Counted from the stretch's first letter, positions 1 to 5,903 are shown. The stretch: 5,978 bases of DNA from Acidobacteriaceae bacterium (GCA_003132825.1 PKYX01000184.1:1-5978), one strand, 5' to 3'. The notes: generated from the letters alone by a model not told the origin. Program-made: numbers and translations.

Positions 1-110
1 AAGACGTGATGCGCCGCATGGCTGCCAAGCTGAAGCCGCCCGCGTTCGAAGAGGGCTTTGCCAAGATTACAGTAGTCCGGGTAAAAGCAAAGGAGCCCGC
101 GGCAGGCTAG
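1..110 (+). CDS. C-terminal end of a polynucleotide kinase-like P-loop ATPase (partial)
   Basis: The window opens inside a plus-strand gene read in frame from position 3 to the TAG at 108-110, leaving 35 residues. They contain the stretch KLKPPAFEEGFAKITVVRV. It resembles the end of the kinase domain of polynucleotide kinase/phosphatase proteins, where a segment of the type F-E-P-P-T-L-x-E-G-F precedes a final beta strand; human PNKP carries such a motif. In bacteria such domains are usually annotated as AAA-family ATPase or predicted kinase, transferring a phosphate from ATP to a nucleic acid end or small molecule. The P-loop and lid lie outside the window, so the assignment rests on one short motif. 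The reading frame and stop are clear; the function is tentative. It converges on the next gene. Confidence 0.55.
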   Translation, partial: DVMRRMAAKLKPPAFEEGFAKITVVRVKAKEPAAG

Positions 111-173
111 AAAGATTGGCGCTTCTCAGGTACCCCCCAATGGCTCATCTTGAAGCGAAGGCACTTGTGTGGA

Positions 174-193
174 GACAGCCGCCCTCGGCTGTC
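174..193. terminator. Hairpin between convergent genes, possible terminator
   Basis: GACAGCCG at 174-181 and CGGCTGTC at 186-193 form a perfect 8-bp GC-rich stem around the 4-base loop CCCT. It lies in the 102-base gap between the stop of the PNK-like gene (110) and the stop of the minus-strand hydrolase (213), where a bidirectional terminator would be expected. Neither side has a run of T, so it is not a textbook Rho-independent terminator. It could act with Rho or simply block 3' exonucleases. Confidence 0.4.
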
Positions 194-212
194 CGCCGGG
201 CGCAGCCCGCCT

Positions 213-824
213 CTATCCCTTCAGATGCGGCAGCATCTCCTTGAACGCCGGGGATGACGATGAACGCAGCAGCTCGTAGATCATCATTTCGGTGGAAGAA
301 ATCACCGCACCCGCGGCGCGCATTCTTTCCAGGCCGATCTTCCAATTCCATTCCGTGCGCGAGCTTACCGCATCCGACGCGACATGCACCAGATAGCCTT
401 CGCGCAGCGCCGCCAGGGTGGTCTGCATTACGCAGATGTGGCTTTCCATGCCGCACAGCAGGAGCGTGGTGCGGTGGCCGGGCAAGCGCTTCAGCAGGGA
501 GCAAAACGCCTCGCTGCCAAAGCAGGAGAACGCCTGCTTGTCGATGGCGGTTGTCTCCGGCAGCAGGGAAGCGATTTCGGCCACGGTGCCGCCCAGGCCC
601 TTGGCATACTGCGTCGTCACCACCACCGGCATCTTCAGGATGCCAGCCACCCGGACCAGCAGCGTCGAGTTTTTGATCAGCTGTTCTTTTTGGAAGATGG
701 GAGGCAAAAGCTTTTCCTGCACATCGACCGCAATGAGCGCGCACGCCTCCGCCTCGAGCCGGCGGCACGCAATTTCCGCGGAGTCGGCGCTCCTACGGTC
801 GACATTGCCGAGGGCGGTCACCAT
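213..824 (-). CDS. Isochorismatase-family cysteine hydrolase
   Basis: This 203-residue protein has the alpha/beta fold and catalytic triad of the isochorismatase-like hydrolases. The likely nucleophile aspartate is D34 in AVDVQEKL, the lysine is K96 in AIDKQAFSCF, and the cysteine is C131 in GMESHICVMQT. The TQYAKGLG segment (71-78), the SRTEWN region (155-160) and the late RMRAAGAVISSTE segment (168-179) resemble the ISOC1/ISOC2 and YcaC branch more than true isochorismatases or nicotinamidases. Family members hydrolyse C-N or ether bonds in small molecules, and the substrate cannot be read from sequence. There is no signal peptide, so it should be cytoplasmic. The ATG at 824 is supported by AAAGGAG (complement of 830-836) six bases upstream, plus a candidate promoter at 857-886. 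The gene stands alone, divergent from tRNA-Gln and convergent with the PNK-like gene. The about 27 residues before the first strand are a little long for the family. Confidence 0.9.
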   Translation of the reverse strand: MVTALGNVDRRSADSAEIACRRLEAEACALIAVDVQEKLLPPIFQKEQLIKNSTLLVRVAGILKMPVVVTTQYAKGLGGTVAEIASLLPETTAIDKQAFSCFGSEAFCSLLKRLPGHRTTLLLCGMESHICVMQTTLAALREGYLVHVASDAVSSRTEWNWKIGLERMRAAGAVISSTEMMIYELLRSSSSPAFKEMLPHLKG

Positions 825-856
825 GGCGGCTCCTTTGCGCGGGCAGGGATGGAGCG

Positions 857-886
857 ATTCTAGCGCCCGCGAAGCTTGGCTGTCCG
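857..886 (-). promoter_or_regulatory. Candidate promoter of the isochorismatase-family gene
   Basis: Read on the minus strand, CGGACA (complement of 881-886) matches four of six bases of a sigma70 -35 box. It is followed after 18 bp by TAGAAT (complement of 857-862), which matches five of six bases of a -10 box. Transcription would begin near 850, giving a leader of about 25 bases that contains the AAAGGAG ribosome-binding site at 830-836. The -10 box is good and the -35 box is mediocre. The same -10 hexamer is used by the opposing tRNA promoter. Confidence 0.45.
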
Positions 887-899
887 CTCAATTCGCTCG

Positions 900-920
900 C
901 TCGACCGACTCTGAGTCGAG
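900..920. promoter_or_regulatory. Palindrome between two divergent promoters, candidate operator
   Basis: Positions 906-918 form a perfect inverted repeat, CGACTC-T-GAGTCG. Overlapping it, CTCGAC at 900-905 can instead pair with GTCGAG at 915-920, so two alternative hairpins or dyad sites share the same bases. The palindrome lies between the two -35 boxes: 19 bp from the minus-strand one (881-886) and 16 bp from the plus-strand one (935-940). That position fits a dimeric regulator acting in both directions, but the bound protein is unknown. A chance palindrome in GC-rich DNA is the alternative. Confidence 0.35.
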
Positions 921-934
921 CCCCTCCGCTCTTA

Positions 935-963
935 TTGACCGCGGTTCGCATAGCCCATAGAAT
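935..963 (+). promoter_or_regulatory. Sigma70-type promoter of tRNA-Gln
   Basis: TTGACC at 935-940 matches five of six bases of the -35 consensus and TAGAAT at 958-963 matches five of six of the -10 consensus, with the ideal 17-bp spacer. Transcription should start near 970, leaving a 5' leader of about 38 bases for RNase P to remove before the mature tRNA begins at 1008. The AT-rich stretch after the -10 box stands out from the surrounding GC-rich sequence. This is the strongest promoter seen in the window and it may also read into nagB. Confidence 0.7.
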
Positions 964-1007
964 CATAAAATCAAAGCGACGGATGCGCCCGTCGTCCAAT
1001 CCATCAC

Positions 1008-1081
1008 TGCCCCCTCGTTCAATGGTAGGACAGCAGATTCTGGATCTGCTTATCGGGGTTCGAATCCCTGGGGGGCAACCA
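1008..1081 (+). tRNA. tRNA-Gln (anticodon CTG) with encoded CCA
   Basis: All four arms fold by hand. The acceptor is TGCCCCC (1008-1014) with GGGGGCA (1071-1077). The D stem is GTTC (1017-1020) with GGAC (1028-1031). The anticodon stem is GCAGA (1033-1037) with TCTGC (1045-1049). The T stem is CGGGG (1054-1058) with CCCTG (1066-1070), including one G-T pair, and its loop is TTCGAAT. The anticodon loop TTCTGGA places CTG at 1040-1042, which reads the glutamine codon CAG. The discriminator is A1078 and CCA at 1079-1081 is encoded in the DNA. The variable loop is four bases. The T-A first pair of the acceptor is weak, as is typical of tRNA-Gln. I found no duplicated 3' end nearby that would mark an integrated element. 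Confidence 0.97.
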
Positions 1082-1239
1082 ACACTCTTCTCCGGTAGCT
1101 CTCGGTCCGGCGCATACCATGATTGGACTGGCATCGTTGCACCTTGACGCGAGGCTGGCGGCCCCGGACGGCGTACGCGATGCGAGCCCGTTCCATCGTG
1201 GTAGCCTATCGCTGACGAGGAATCCGGTTCCGGTCAACC
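1082..1239 (+). other. tRNA-to-nagB spacer without a clear promoter
   Basis: This 158-base stretch holds no supportable gene. TTGACG at 1144-1149 would be a good -35 box, but no acceptable -10 box lies 16-18 bp after it. GCGTACGC at 1171-1178 is an 8-bp palindrome. The hexamer TCCGGT occurs twice in tandem at 1223-1234, just before nagB. I see no hairpin followed by T residues that would end the tRNA transcript, so read-through into nagB is possible. Confidence 0.4.
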
Positions 1240-1992
1240 ATGATGATGAAGGTCTACCGAGACAAACGCAGCCTGGGCAGGGCGGCTGCCGAGCAAGCGG
1301 CGGTGGCCATCCGCAGTGCGATTCGCCAGCGGGGCAAGGCGCGAATCATTGCCGCGACCGGCTCTTCCCAGTTCGAGTGTCTCGAGGCCCTCACCACGGT
1401 TCCGGGAGTCTCCTGGGACCAGGTTGAGCTGTTTCATCTCGACGAGTACATTGGCTTGGCGCCGACCGATCCCGCGAGCTTTTGTCGATATCTTCAGGAG
1501 CGTCTGATTCAGAAGACAGGGATCATCGAATACCACTTGTTGAATGGAGAAAAGGATCCAGCCGAGGTGATCGGAACCGTAGGAGCGGCCTTGTTGGCCG
1601 CGCCTGTCGATCTGGCCTTTGTCGGCCTAGGAGAGAACGGCCACCTCGCGTTCAATGATCCTCCCGCCGATTTCAGGACCGAGGCACCCTACATCGTGGT
1701 CACCCTCGATGAAGCCAGCCGCCGGCAGCAGCTTCGGGAAGGATGGTTCTCGACCCTCGAGGCCGTGCCCCGCCAGGCGATCTCGATGACGGTGCACGAG
1801 ATCCTGAAGGCGAAGGAAATTGTCTGCATCGCCACCGACGCGCGCAAAGCCAAGGCGGTGAAGCAATGCTTCGAGGGCGATATCAGTCCGCTGGCGCCGG
1901 CTTCGATTCTAAGAACTCACCCCAACACCACGGTCTACCTGGACGAGTATGCGGCCGCCCTTCTCGAGCAAGCGGTCTCGCTGTCGTCGTGA
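1240..1992 (+). CDS. nagB: Glucosamine-6-phosphate deaminase (NagB family)
   Basis: The 250-residue product belongs to the cytoplasmic enzymes that convert glucosamine 6-phosphate to fructose 6-phosphate and ammonia, the step that brings amino sugars into glycolysis. Visible family motifs, in order, are the phosphate-binding loop ATGSSQ (39-44), FHLDEY (65-70) with the general-base aspartate D68, the ring-opening motif [14 protein letters not shown] (129-142) with H135, and K203 in DARKAKAV, which aligns with the phosphate-binding lysine of the E. coli enzyme. Length fits the family (about 240-266). Where E. coli has N-D-G-H and N-E-P, this protein has E-N-G-H and N-D-P, as some other NagB branches do. 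Three ATG codons in a row (1240, 1243, 1246) could each start it; an in-frame stop at 1213-1215 excludes anything longer. The nearest purine-rich motif, GAGG at 1217-1220, is 19 bases away, so initiation may be weak. No other nag or chitin genes are visible. Confidence 0.9.
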   Translation: MMMKVYRDKRSLGRAAAEQAAVAIRSAIRQRGKARIIAATGSSQFECLEALTTVPGVSWDQVELFHLDEYIGLAPTDPASFCRYLQERLIQKTGIIEYHLLNGEKDPAEVIGTVGAALLAAPVDLAFVGLGENGHLAFNDPPADFRTEAPYIVVTLDEASRRQQLREGWFSTLEAVPRQAISMTVHEILKAKEIVCIATDARKAKAVKQCFEGDISPLAPASILRTHPNTTVYLDEYAAALLEQAVSLSS

Positions 1993-2005
1993 GTGGCGAA
2001 GGGCG

Positions 2006-2029
2006 CCGAGCTCGGTCGAGGCGCTCGAC
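2006..2029. terminator. Overlapping hairpins between convergent nagB and oxidoreductase genes
   Basis: The 64-base gap between the nagB stop (1992) and the oxidoreductase stop (2057) is rich in dyads. CCGAGCTCGG at 2006-2015 is a perfect 10-bp palindrome. GTCGAG (2015-2020) and CTCGAC (2024-2029) form a 6-bp stem with the loop GCG. GCGCC (2003-2007) can also pair with GGCGC (2020-2024). The plus-strand sequence after the last stem has only a short CTTT. The position suits a bidirectional terminator, but without a T run the call is weak. Confidence 0.35.
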
Positions 2030-2056
2030 AACTTTCCGCGAGGCCGTACCCGAACC

Positions 2057-3082
2057 TCAGCCGAGCATGACCCGCTGTCTGGTTCGCGCCGCCTGGTAAA
2101 TCGCTTCCACCACGGCCAGACTGCGGCGGCCCTCGCGGCCGTCGCAAACCGGGCGCGAGCCGGTCGCAATCGCGCCAATAAAGTCCTCAAGCGCGGCCTG
2201 GTGGCCCCGAATATCGCTGACCACAGCCGAACTGGCGCTGGCGTTCTGATCCCCTTCCTCGGGGTTGACCAGGCCGGGCTGCGGCCGGCGAAGGTCGGCC
2301 TGAATAATTCGGTCGTGCTCGAAGATCACCGTACCTTCGGTACCTGAGAGTTCCAAACGCCGGGGATAGCCGGGGTAGGTCGAGGTGGTCGCCACCAGAA
2401 CTCCCATGACCCCGCTCGCAAACTCCAGCAAGGCAGTGAGACTATCCTCGGACTCGATGTCATGCACGGCGGTTCTGCTCTCGGACTGGACCGCCACGAT
2501 GTCGCCCAGGAGCCACAGGAGAAGGTCGACGGTGTGAATGCCTTGATTCATGAGCGCCCCGCCGCCGTCGAGCATCAACTTTCCGCGCCAGCGGGATTGT
2601 CGGTAGTACTCGGGCGGGCGATACCACTTGACCCGCGCGTCGACCAGGATCGGCTTTCCCAGTTGGCCGGATTCGAGCAGGTGCTTGAGCCGCCGTGCGT
2701 CGGGCTTAAAGCGATCCTGAAAAAAAACTCCAATCTTGACCCGGGCCCGCTCGGCCTCCGCAATAAAATGATCGGCACGGGCGGTGCTGGTATCGATCGG
2801 CTTCTCGGTGAGGACATGCAGGCCGCGCCGCGCCGCTGCGCTTCCTTGCGCCGCGTGCAGGGCCGAGGGGCTGCCGATTGCCACCATATCCATCGGGGTA
2901 TGCCTCAGAAACCGGCTGAAATCGGAATACGGCACCCCGCCGTAGTCGCGGCAAAGTCGCTCGACGCTCGCGGCGTTCTCCCCATAGATGGCTGCGATCT
3001 CGACGCCCGCAATGGCGCGGGCTGCCCGCACATGGGTATCCGTGATATTTCCGCCCCCAATGAATCCGATGTGCGTGGCCAT
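2057..3082 (-). CDS. Gfo/Idh/MocA-family NAD(P)-dependent oxidoreductase
   Basis: This 341-residue protein has the two-domain layout and usual length of the family, which oxidises or reduces hydroxyl groups of sugars, inositols and sugar acids with NAD(P). The N-terminal Rossmann fold begins with HIGFIGGGNIT (4-14). EKP at 93-95 supplies the conserved lysine K94. The C-terminal domain shows RWRG (164-167) and GGGALMNQGIHTVD (173-186), with the likely catalytic H183. The position that is Asp in many relatives is N179, a common variant in this family. There is no signal peptide or membrane segment, so it is cytoplasmic. The ATG at 3082 follows GAGGA (complement of 3092-3096) by nine bases. It begins 22 bases after the GH28-like gene ends and is the last gene of the presumed operon, suggesting it acts on a sugar released by that protein. 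The substrate is not readable, and similar genes are often mis-annotated, so I give no symbol. Confidence 0.9.
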   Translation of the reverse strand: MATHIGFIGGGNITDTHVRAARAIAGVEIAAIYGENAASVERLCRDYGGVPYSDFSRFLRHTPMDMVAIGSPSALHAAQGSAAARRGLHVLTEKPIDTSTARADHFIAEAERARVKIGVFFQDRFKPDARRLKHLLESGQLGKPILVDARVKWYRPPEYYRQSRWRGKLMLDGGGALMNQGIHTVDLLLWLLGDIVAVQSESRTAVHDIESEDSLTALLEFASGVMGVLVATTSTYPGYPRRLELSGTEGTVIFEHDRIIQADLRRPQPGLVNPEEGDQNASASSAVVSDIRGHQAALEDFIGAIATGSRPVCDGREGRRSLAVVEAIYQAARTRQRVMLG

Positions 3083-3104
3083 GCCGGGCTGTCCTCGGTG
3101 TAGC

Positions 3105-4715
3105 TTAAAGCTTCTGTTTATCCACGTGGTCCAGATGAGTGTCCGGCACAGGCCGGCTCAGATCGACGTGAAAATCGTCGACCCGGTGCAAAGCGAAGAT
3201 CGGCCGACCGGCAGCTTGGCGGGCCTTGAGGCGTAGAATATCCACTTCCTGCACGTCGTCGAGGGCCAATGCCGGACGAGCGTCTGCCTTCAAATACTCG
3301 ACTTCGATATTGGTCATTTCGATGCCCTTGGCATGGCGAATGAAAAAGCCGTGCGCCGGCAGGGGGCCAAACATGTTGGGCTCGGGATAGGCCGTTTCCT
3401 TTTCGGGCGGCGCAATCGCGGCATCCTCTTCGGTGCCGCCGCCCTGGTGCTGAAGATAGATGTTGCTCAGCTTGACGTCCTCGACCGGGTGGCCGGGAAT
3501 GCCCGTGATCATGCAGGCTAGCCGCGATTGCGAATTCGAGGAGACAAGATTGCTAATTAAAACCCGGCGCAGGGTTCCAACCGGGACGCCCTGAGGCCCT
3601 CGCATCCGGCTGCCCAGGCGGAGGAAAATCGGCGCGCTGGTGATCCCCCGCATGGTGATGTTGGTGATGGTCACATCCTCGAGCGCTGCCCCGTCCACGG
3701 TTTCAAGGGCCAGTCCCTGGCAGGTGTCGAACACGCAATTGGAGATGGTGATGTTTTTGAAGCCGCCGTTCGACTCGGTGCCGAACTTGATTCTTCCGGT
3801 GCGCTCAGTTCTCGGCGCATCGGGCAGCGGCTTCATGGTCCCGTCGAGCAGCGTCCCCAGTTGGTAGCCCCCCGTGACGAAGCAGTTGGTGATGGTCACC
3901 ATCTCGGTCGCACGCGCATAGCCGAGGCCGAAGGAACTCTTCAGGCATATGCCGTCATCCCAGGGAGAATTGACGCTGCAATTGGAGACTCGCACATTGC
4001 GGCAGCAATCGATGTCCATGCCGTCGCGATTGGTATCGAGGATGAGATTGTCGAGGGTCAGGTCATCGACTCCCGTGGCGAGAATCGCGAAATGACCGCC
4101 CTCAAGGACGGAAAAGTCGCGCAGGGTGACGTGATGACAGTTCTTTAAGCTAATCGCCTTGTTGCCGACGCCGGGAGTTTCGGCTTTCGGCCCCGGCCCG
4201 TAGCCTTTGCTGAGACCTTTGCCCCAGATCCGACCGGGGCCGAGAATGGCGATATTTTCGAGGTCCTCGCCCCAAATCAGGCTGTTGTGCCAGTGGCTGT
4301 GGCCAAAGTCCTGGTACTGGTCCCAGGGGTTGGGCTCCGCCAGATCGTAGCCCGCGGCCGAGCCGCCCTCCGGAGAGGGGTCAGCGGCCAGCAGGGTTGC
4401 GCCTTGATCCAGATACAGCGTGATCCGGCTCTCGAGATGAATCGATTGACTCAAATAGACTCCGGCATAGAATCGCACCACCCCGCCGCCATTCGCGGCC
4501 GCGGTTGCAATCGCCTGGTTGATGGCCTGGGTATCGAGCGTCTGGCCGTCGCCCAGGGCCCCAAAGGCGCGCACATCGAGCTCCTGGACGTGGGTCGTCC
4601 CCGGGTGGGGAGCGGCCACGGTTCCGAGCGCTCCTCGGCCGAGCGCCGCCCCGGTTAGGGTGCCGCTCGCCGCCAGGGATAAGAAATCGCGTCGAGACCT
4701 ATCATCGAGGGCCAC
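3105..4715 (-). CDS. Tat-exported GH28-like right-handed beta-helix protein
   Basis: The 536-residue product starts with a twin-arginine signal, SRRDFLSLAA (R8-R9), then an Ala/Gly-rich hydrophobic segment to about residue 35, so it should be exported folded. FGALGDGQTLDT (51-62) is the typical entry strand of pectate-lyase-superfamily helices, and repeated N-x-T-I/V-x-N coils follow. GH28 landmarks are partly present: TNRDGMDID (228-236) for motif I and DDGICLKS (253-260), with D253 and D254, for motif II. Where polygalacturonases have Gly-His-Gly I see a longer loop with TGGYQLGTLLDG (281-292), then GRIKFGTESNGGF (307-319). The later Arg-x-Lys position seems to read LALE (335-338). Pectin-type activity is therefore uncertain; another glycan or a different chemistry is possible. 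An ATG at 4820 would overlap the upstream gene and bury the Tat motif. GTG at 4715 has AGGAG six bases before it and leaves a 22-base gap, so I chose it. Confidence 0.85.
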   Translation of the reverse strand: MALDDRSRRDFLSLAASGTLTGAALGRGALGTVAAPHPGTTHVQELDVRAFGALGDGQTLDTQAINQAIATAAANGGGVVRFYAGVYLSQSIHLESRITLYLDQGATLLAADPSPEGGSAAGYDLAEPNPWDQYQDFGHSHWHNSLIWGEDLENIAILGPGRIWGKGLSKGYGPGPKAETPGVGNKAISLKNCHHVTLRDFSVLEGGHFAILATGVDDLTLDNLILDTNRDGMDIDCCRNVRVSNCSVNSPWDDGICLKSSFGLGYARATEMVTITNCFVTGGYQLGTLLDGTMKPLPDAPRTERTGRIKFGTESNGGFKNITISNCVFDTCQGLALETVDGAALEDVTITNITMRGITSAPIFLRLGSRMRGPQGVPVGTLRRVLISNLVSSNSQSRLACMITGIPGHPVEDVKLSNIYLQHQGGGTEEDAAIAPPEKETAYPEPNMFGPLPAHGFFIRHAKGIEMTNIEVEYLKADARPALALDDVQEVDILRLKARQAAGRPIFALHRVDDFHVDLSRPVPDTHLDHVDKQKL

Positions 4716-4721
4716 GGAGTT

Positions 4722-4726
4722 CTCCT
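4722..4726 (-). promoter_or_regulatory. Ribosome-binding site fixing the GTG start of the GH28-like gene
   Basis: On the minus strand the sequence reads CAGGAGAACTCC followed by GTG at 4715. AGGAG is a strong Shine-Dalgarno at the standard distance of six bases. It decides for the GTG start over the in-frame ATG at 4820, which lies inside the TPR gene. Confidence 0.8.
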
Positions 4727-4737
4727 GAGAGCCGCCT

Positions 4738-5871
4738 CTACTCGAGGGGAGGCGGAGCGTTTGACAGCTTGGGCGCGAGACTGTCGTCGGCCTTCTGGTA
4801 CAGCCTACGGGCCTCGGCAAACTCTTTTTTTGCTTCGACGGTGTTGCCGGTGGTCTGATACAGGCGCCCCAGGCGGAAATGGGCGTCTGGCTGCGTGGGA
4901 TCGAGCCGCACGGCCTGGCTGAGAGCCTGAATGGCTTCCGGGTAGCGCTGCAACTGGACGAGAACCGCGCCCATATCGAGCTGAGCGACGCGAAGGTCGG
5001 GGCTGAATTCGACGGCCTGCTCGAGCGAGGCCAGTGCTTTCTCGGGATGGTTGCGCTTCATTTCGATATCTCCGCGATAGGCCAGCGCCTGGGAATTGCG
5101 GGGATTGATGGCCAGTTCCTTCTCGAATTCTTCGATTGCGGCGTCATCCTGGTGCAGTTTCCAGTGCAGGTATCCGAGACCAAAATGCACGTTGGGCTCG
5201 CGCGGGGCAGCGCTGGCGGCCGCCTGAAACTCCGCCATCGCATCCCCGGTCTTGCCCATGCCGTCGAGAGCCTCTCCAATCAGCATATGCGCTGCCGCGG
5301 AGTCTGGATTCTGCTGCAGAATCTGGCGAAACTCGTCCGTGGCGCAGGCGTATTGCTTGGTCCACAGACAGCTTTGCGCGAGCACCTGACGCAGTTCCGT
5401 GTTGCTCGGGTCGAGCTTGGCGATCGGTTCCAAGTATTTGACCGCGTCCGAAAATCGCTTGGCGCCGTAGCAACTGAGCCCGAGCAGCGCGCGCGCCTGC
5501 CGGCTGCCGGGATCGGCCGCCAGGGCAGCGCTGAGCGGCGCGATGGCGGCCGCAAAATGCCCCTGCTTGAATTCCGCCAGCCCCAGATTCAGCTGGATTC
5601 CCGGCAAATGGGGGCTGAGCTCGAGCGCTTCTCGATAGGCAGGGGCTGCCTCTGCGTAGTTTCCTTGTTGGGATAACACCAGACCCAGGCTGGCAAAAGC
5701 ACCGGCGTCCCGGGGATTCTGCTGCACGATCAGTCGCCAAGCCTGCTCCGCCTCGGGAAGCTTTCCGCGTTGTTCGAGGGCCAGCGCGTCCGCGGGGCTG
5801 GGGGTTTGCGCGCCCAGGGTTGCCGCTCCGAGCAGCAGGACCGCCAGCCATCCTGACTTCCGGTTCTTCAT
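4738..5871 (-). CDS. Sec-exported protein made of ten tetratricopeptide repeats
   Basis: The 377-residue product from ATG 5871 begins with a Sec-type signal peptide: basic n-region KNRK, hydrophobic core WLAVLLLGAATL, probable cleavage after A21. The rest is a TPR superhelix that tiles without gaps in ten units of exactly 34 residues (about 23-362), most with the G/A-Y/F-A-P hallmark positions, followed by a Pro-rich tail ending PPPLE. TPR arrays bind other proteins; no catalytic domain is present, so a periplasmic or surface scaffold is the likely role. It is the first gene of the presumed operon and ends 22 bases before the GH28-like gene. Longer in-frame starts exist (GTG 5958, ATG 5952, the latter with GGAAG upstream), but they would put about 30 residues before the signal peptide and make a 16-base tandem repeat coding. 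The drawback of ATG 5871 is the lack of a Shine-Dalgarno. I found no convincing -35/-10 pair upstream. Confidence 0.85.
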   Translation of the reverse strand: MKNRKSGWLAVLLLGAATLGAQTPSPADALALEQRGKLPEAEQAWRLIVQQNPRDAGAFASLGLVLSQQGNYAEAAPAYREALELSPHLPGIQLNLGLAEFKQGHFAAAIAPLSAALAADPGSRQARALLGLSCYGAKRFSDAVKYLEPIAKLDPSNTELRQVLAQSCLWTKQYACATDEFRQILQQNPDSAAAHMLIGEALDGMGKTGDAMAEFQAAASAAPREPNVHFGLGYLHWKLHQDDAAIEEFEKELAINPRNSQALAYRGDIEMKRNHPEKALASLEQAVEFSPDLRVAQLDMGAVLVQLQRYPEAIQALSQAVRLDPTQPDAHFRLGRLYQTTGNTVEAKKEFAEARRLYQKADDSLAPKLSNAPPPLE

Positions 5872-5903
5872 AGACGGAAAACGAGAAAGACGGAAAACCA
5901 GAA
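5872..5903. repeat. 16-bp tandem repeat directly before the TPR gene
   Basis: AGACGGAAAACGAGAA (5872-5887) is followed at once by AGACGGAAAACCAGAA (5888-5903), two head-to-tail copies differing at one base. On the coding strand the repeat is pyrimidine-rich and ends directly at the ATG at 5871, so it forms the untranslated leader or promoter-proximal DNA. Sixteen is not a multiple of three, so a gain or loss of one unit would shift frame if it were coding. It may be a paired protein-binding site, a leader RNA element or a chance slippage product. Confidence 0.75.

Noticed and set aside
1008..1081. tRNA-Gln as an attachment site of a genomic island
   Set aside because: No integrase, no repeated copy of the tRNA 3' end and no compositional break are visible in the window.
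793..1134. Minus-strand reading frame of 113 codons across the tRNA region, with a GCPPGIRTPISRS-type peptide
   Set aside because: It is the reverse complement of tRNA-Gln, a well-known source of spurious proteins. It also overlaps the promoters and has no family similarity I can recognise.
900..2029. CTCGAC and GTCGAG motifs shared by the promoter palindrome and the nagB-end hairpin as a dispersed regulatory site
   Set aside because: Six-base motifs of this composition are frequent in GC-rich DNA; two occurrences with different spacing do not support a common function.
2331..2346. Inverted repeat GTACC-TTC-GGTAC as a possible hairpin or operator
   Set aside because: It lies inside the oxidoreductase gene, where it encodes the GTEGTV segment through two similar codon pairs. 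A coding explanation suffices.
3102..3112. AGCTT-A-AAGCT palindrome at the stop of the GH28-like gene as a terminator
   Set aside because: The stem is only 5 bp and AT-rich, has no T run, and sits in a 22-base operon gap where termination is not expected.
4879..5676. Plus-strand 265-codon reading frame opposite the TPR gene
   Set aside because: It is antisense to a clean ten-unit TPR array and shows no recognisable domain; long antisense frames are common in GC-rich genes.
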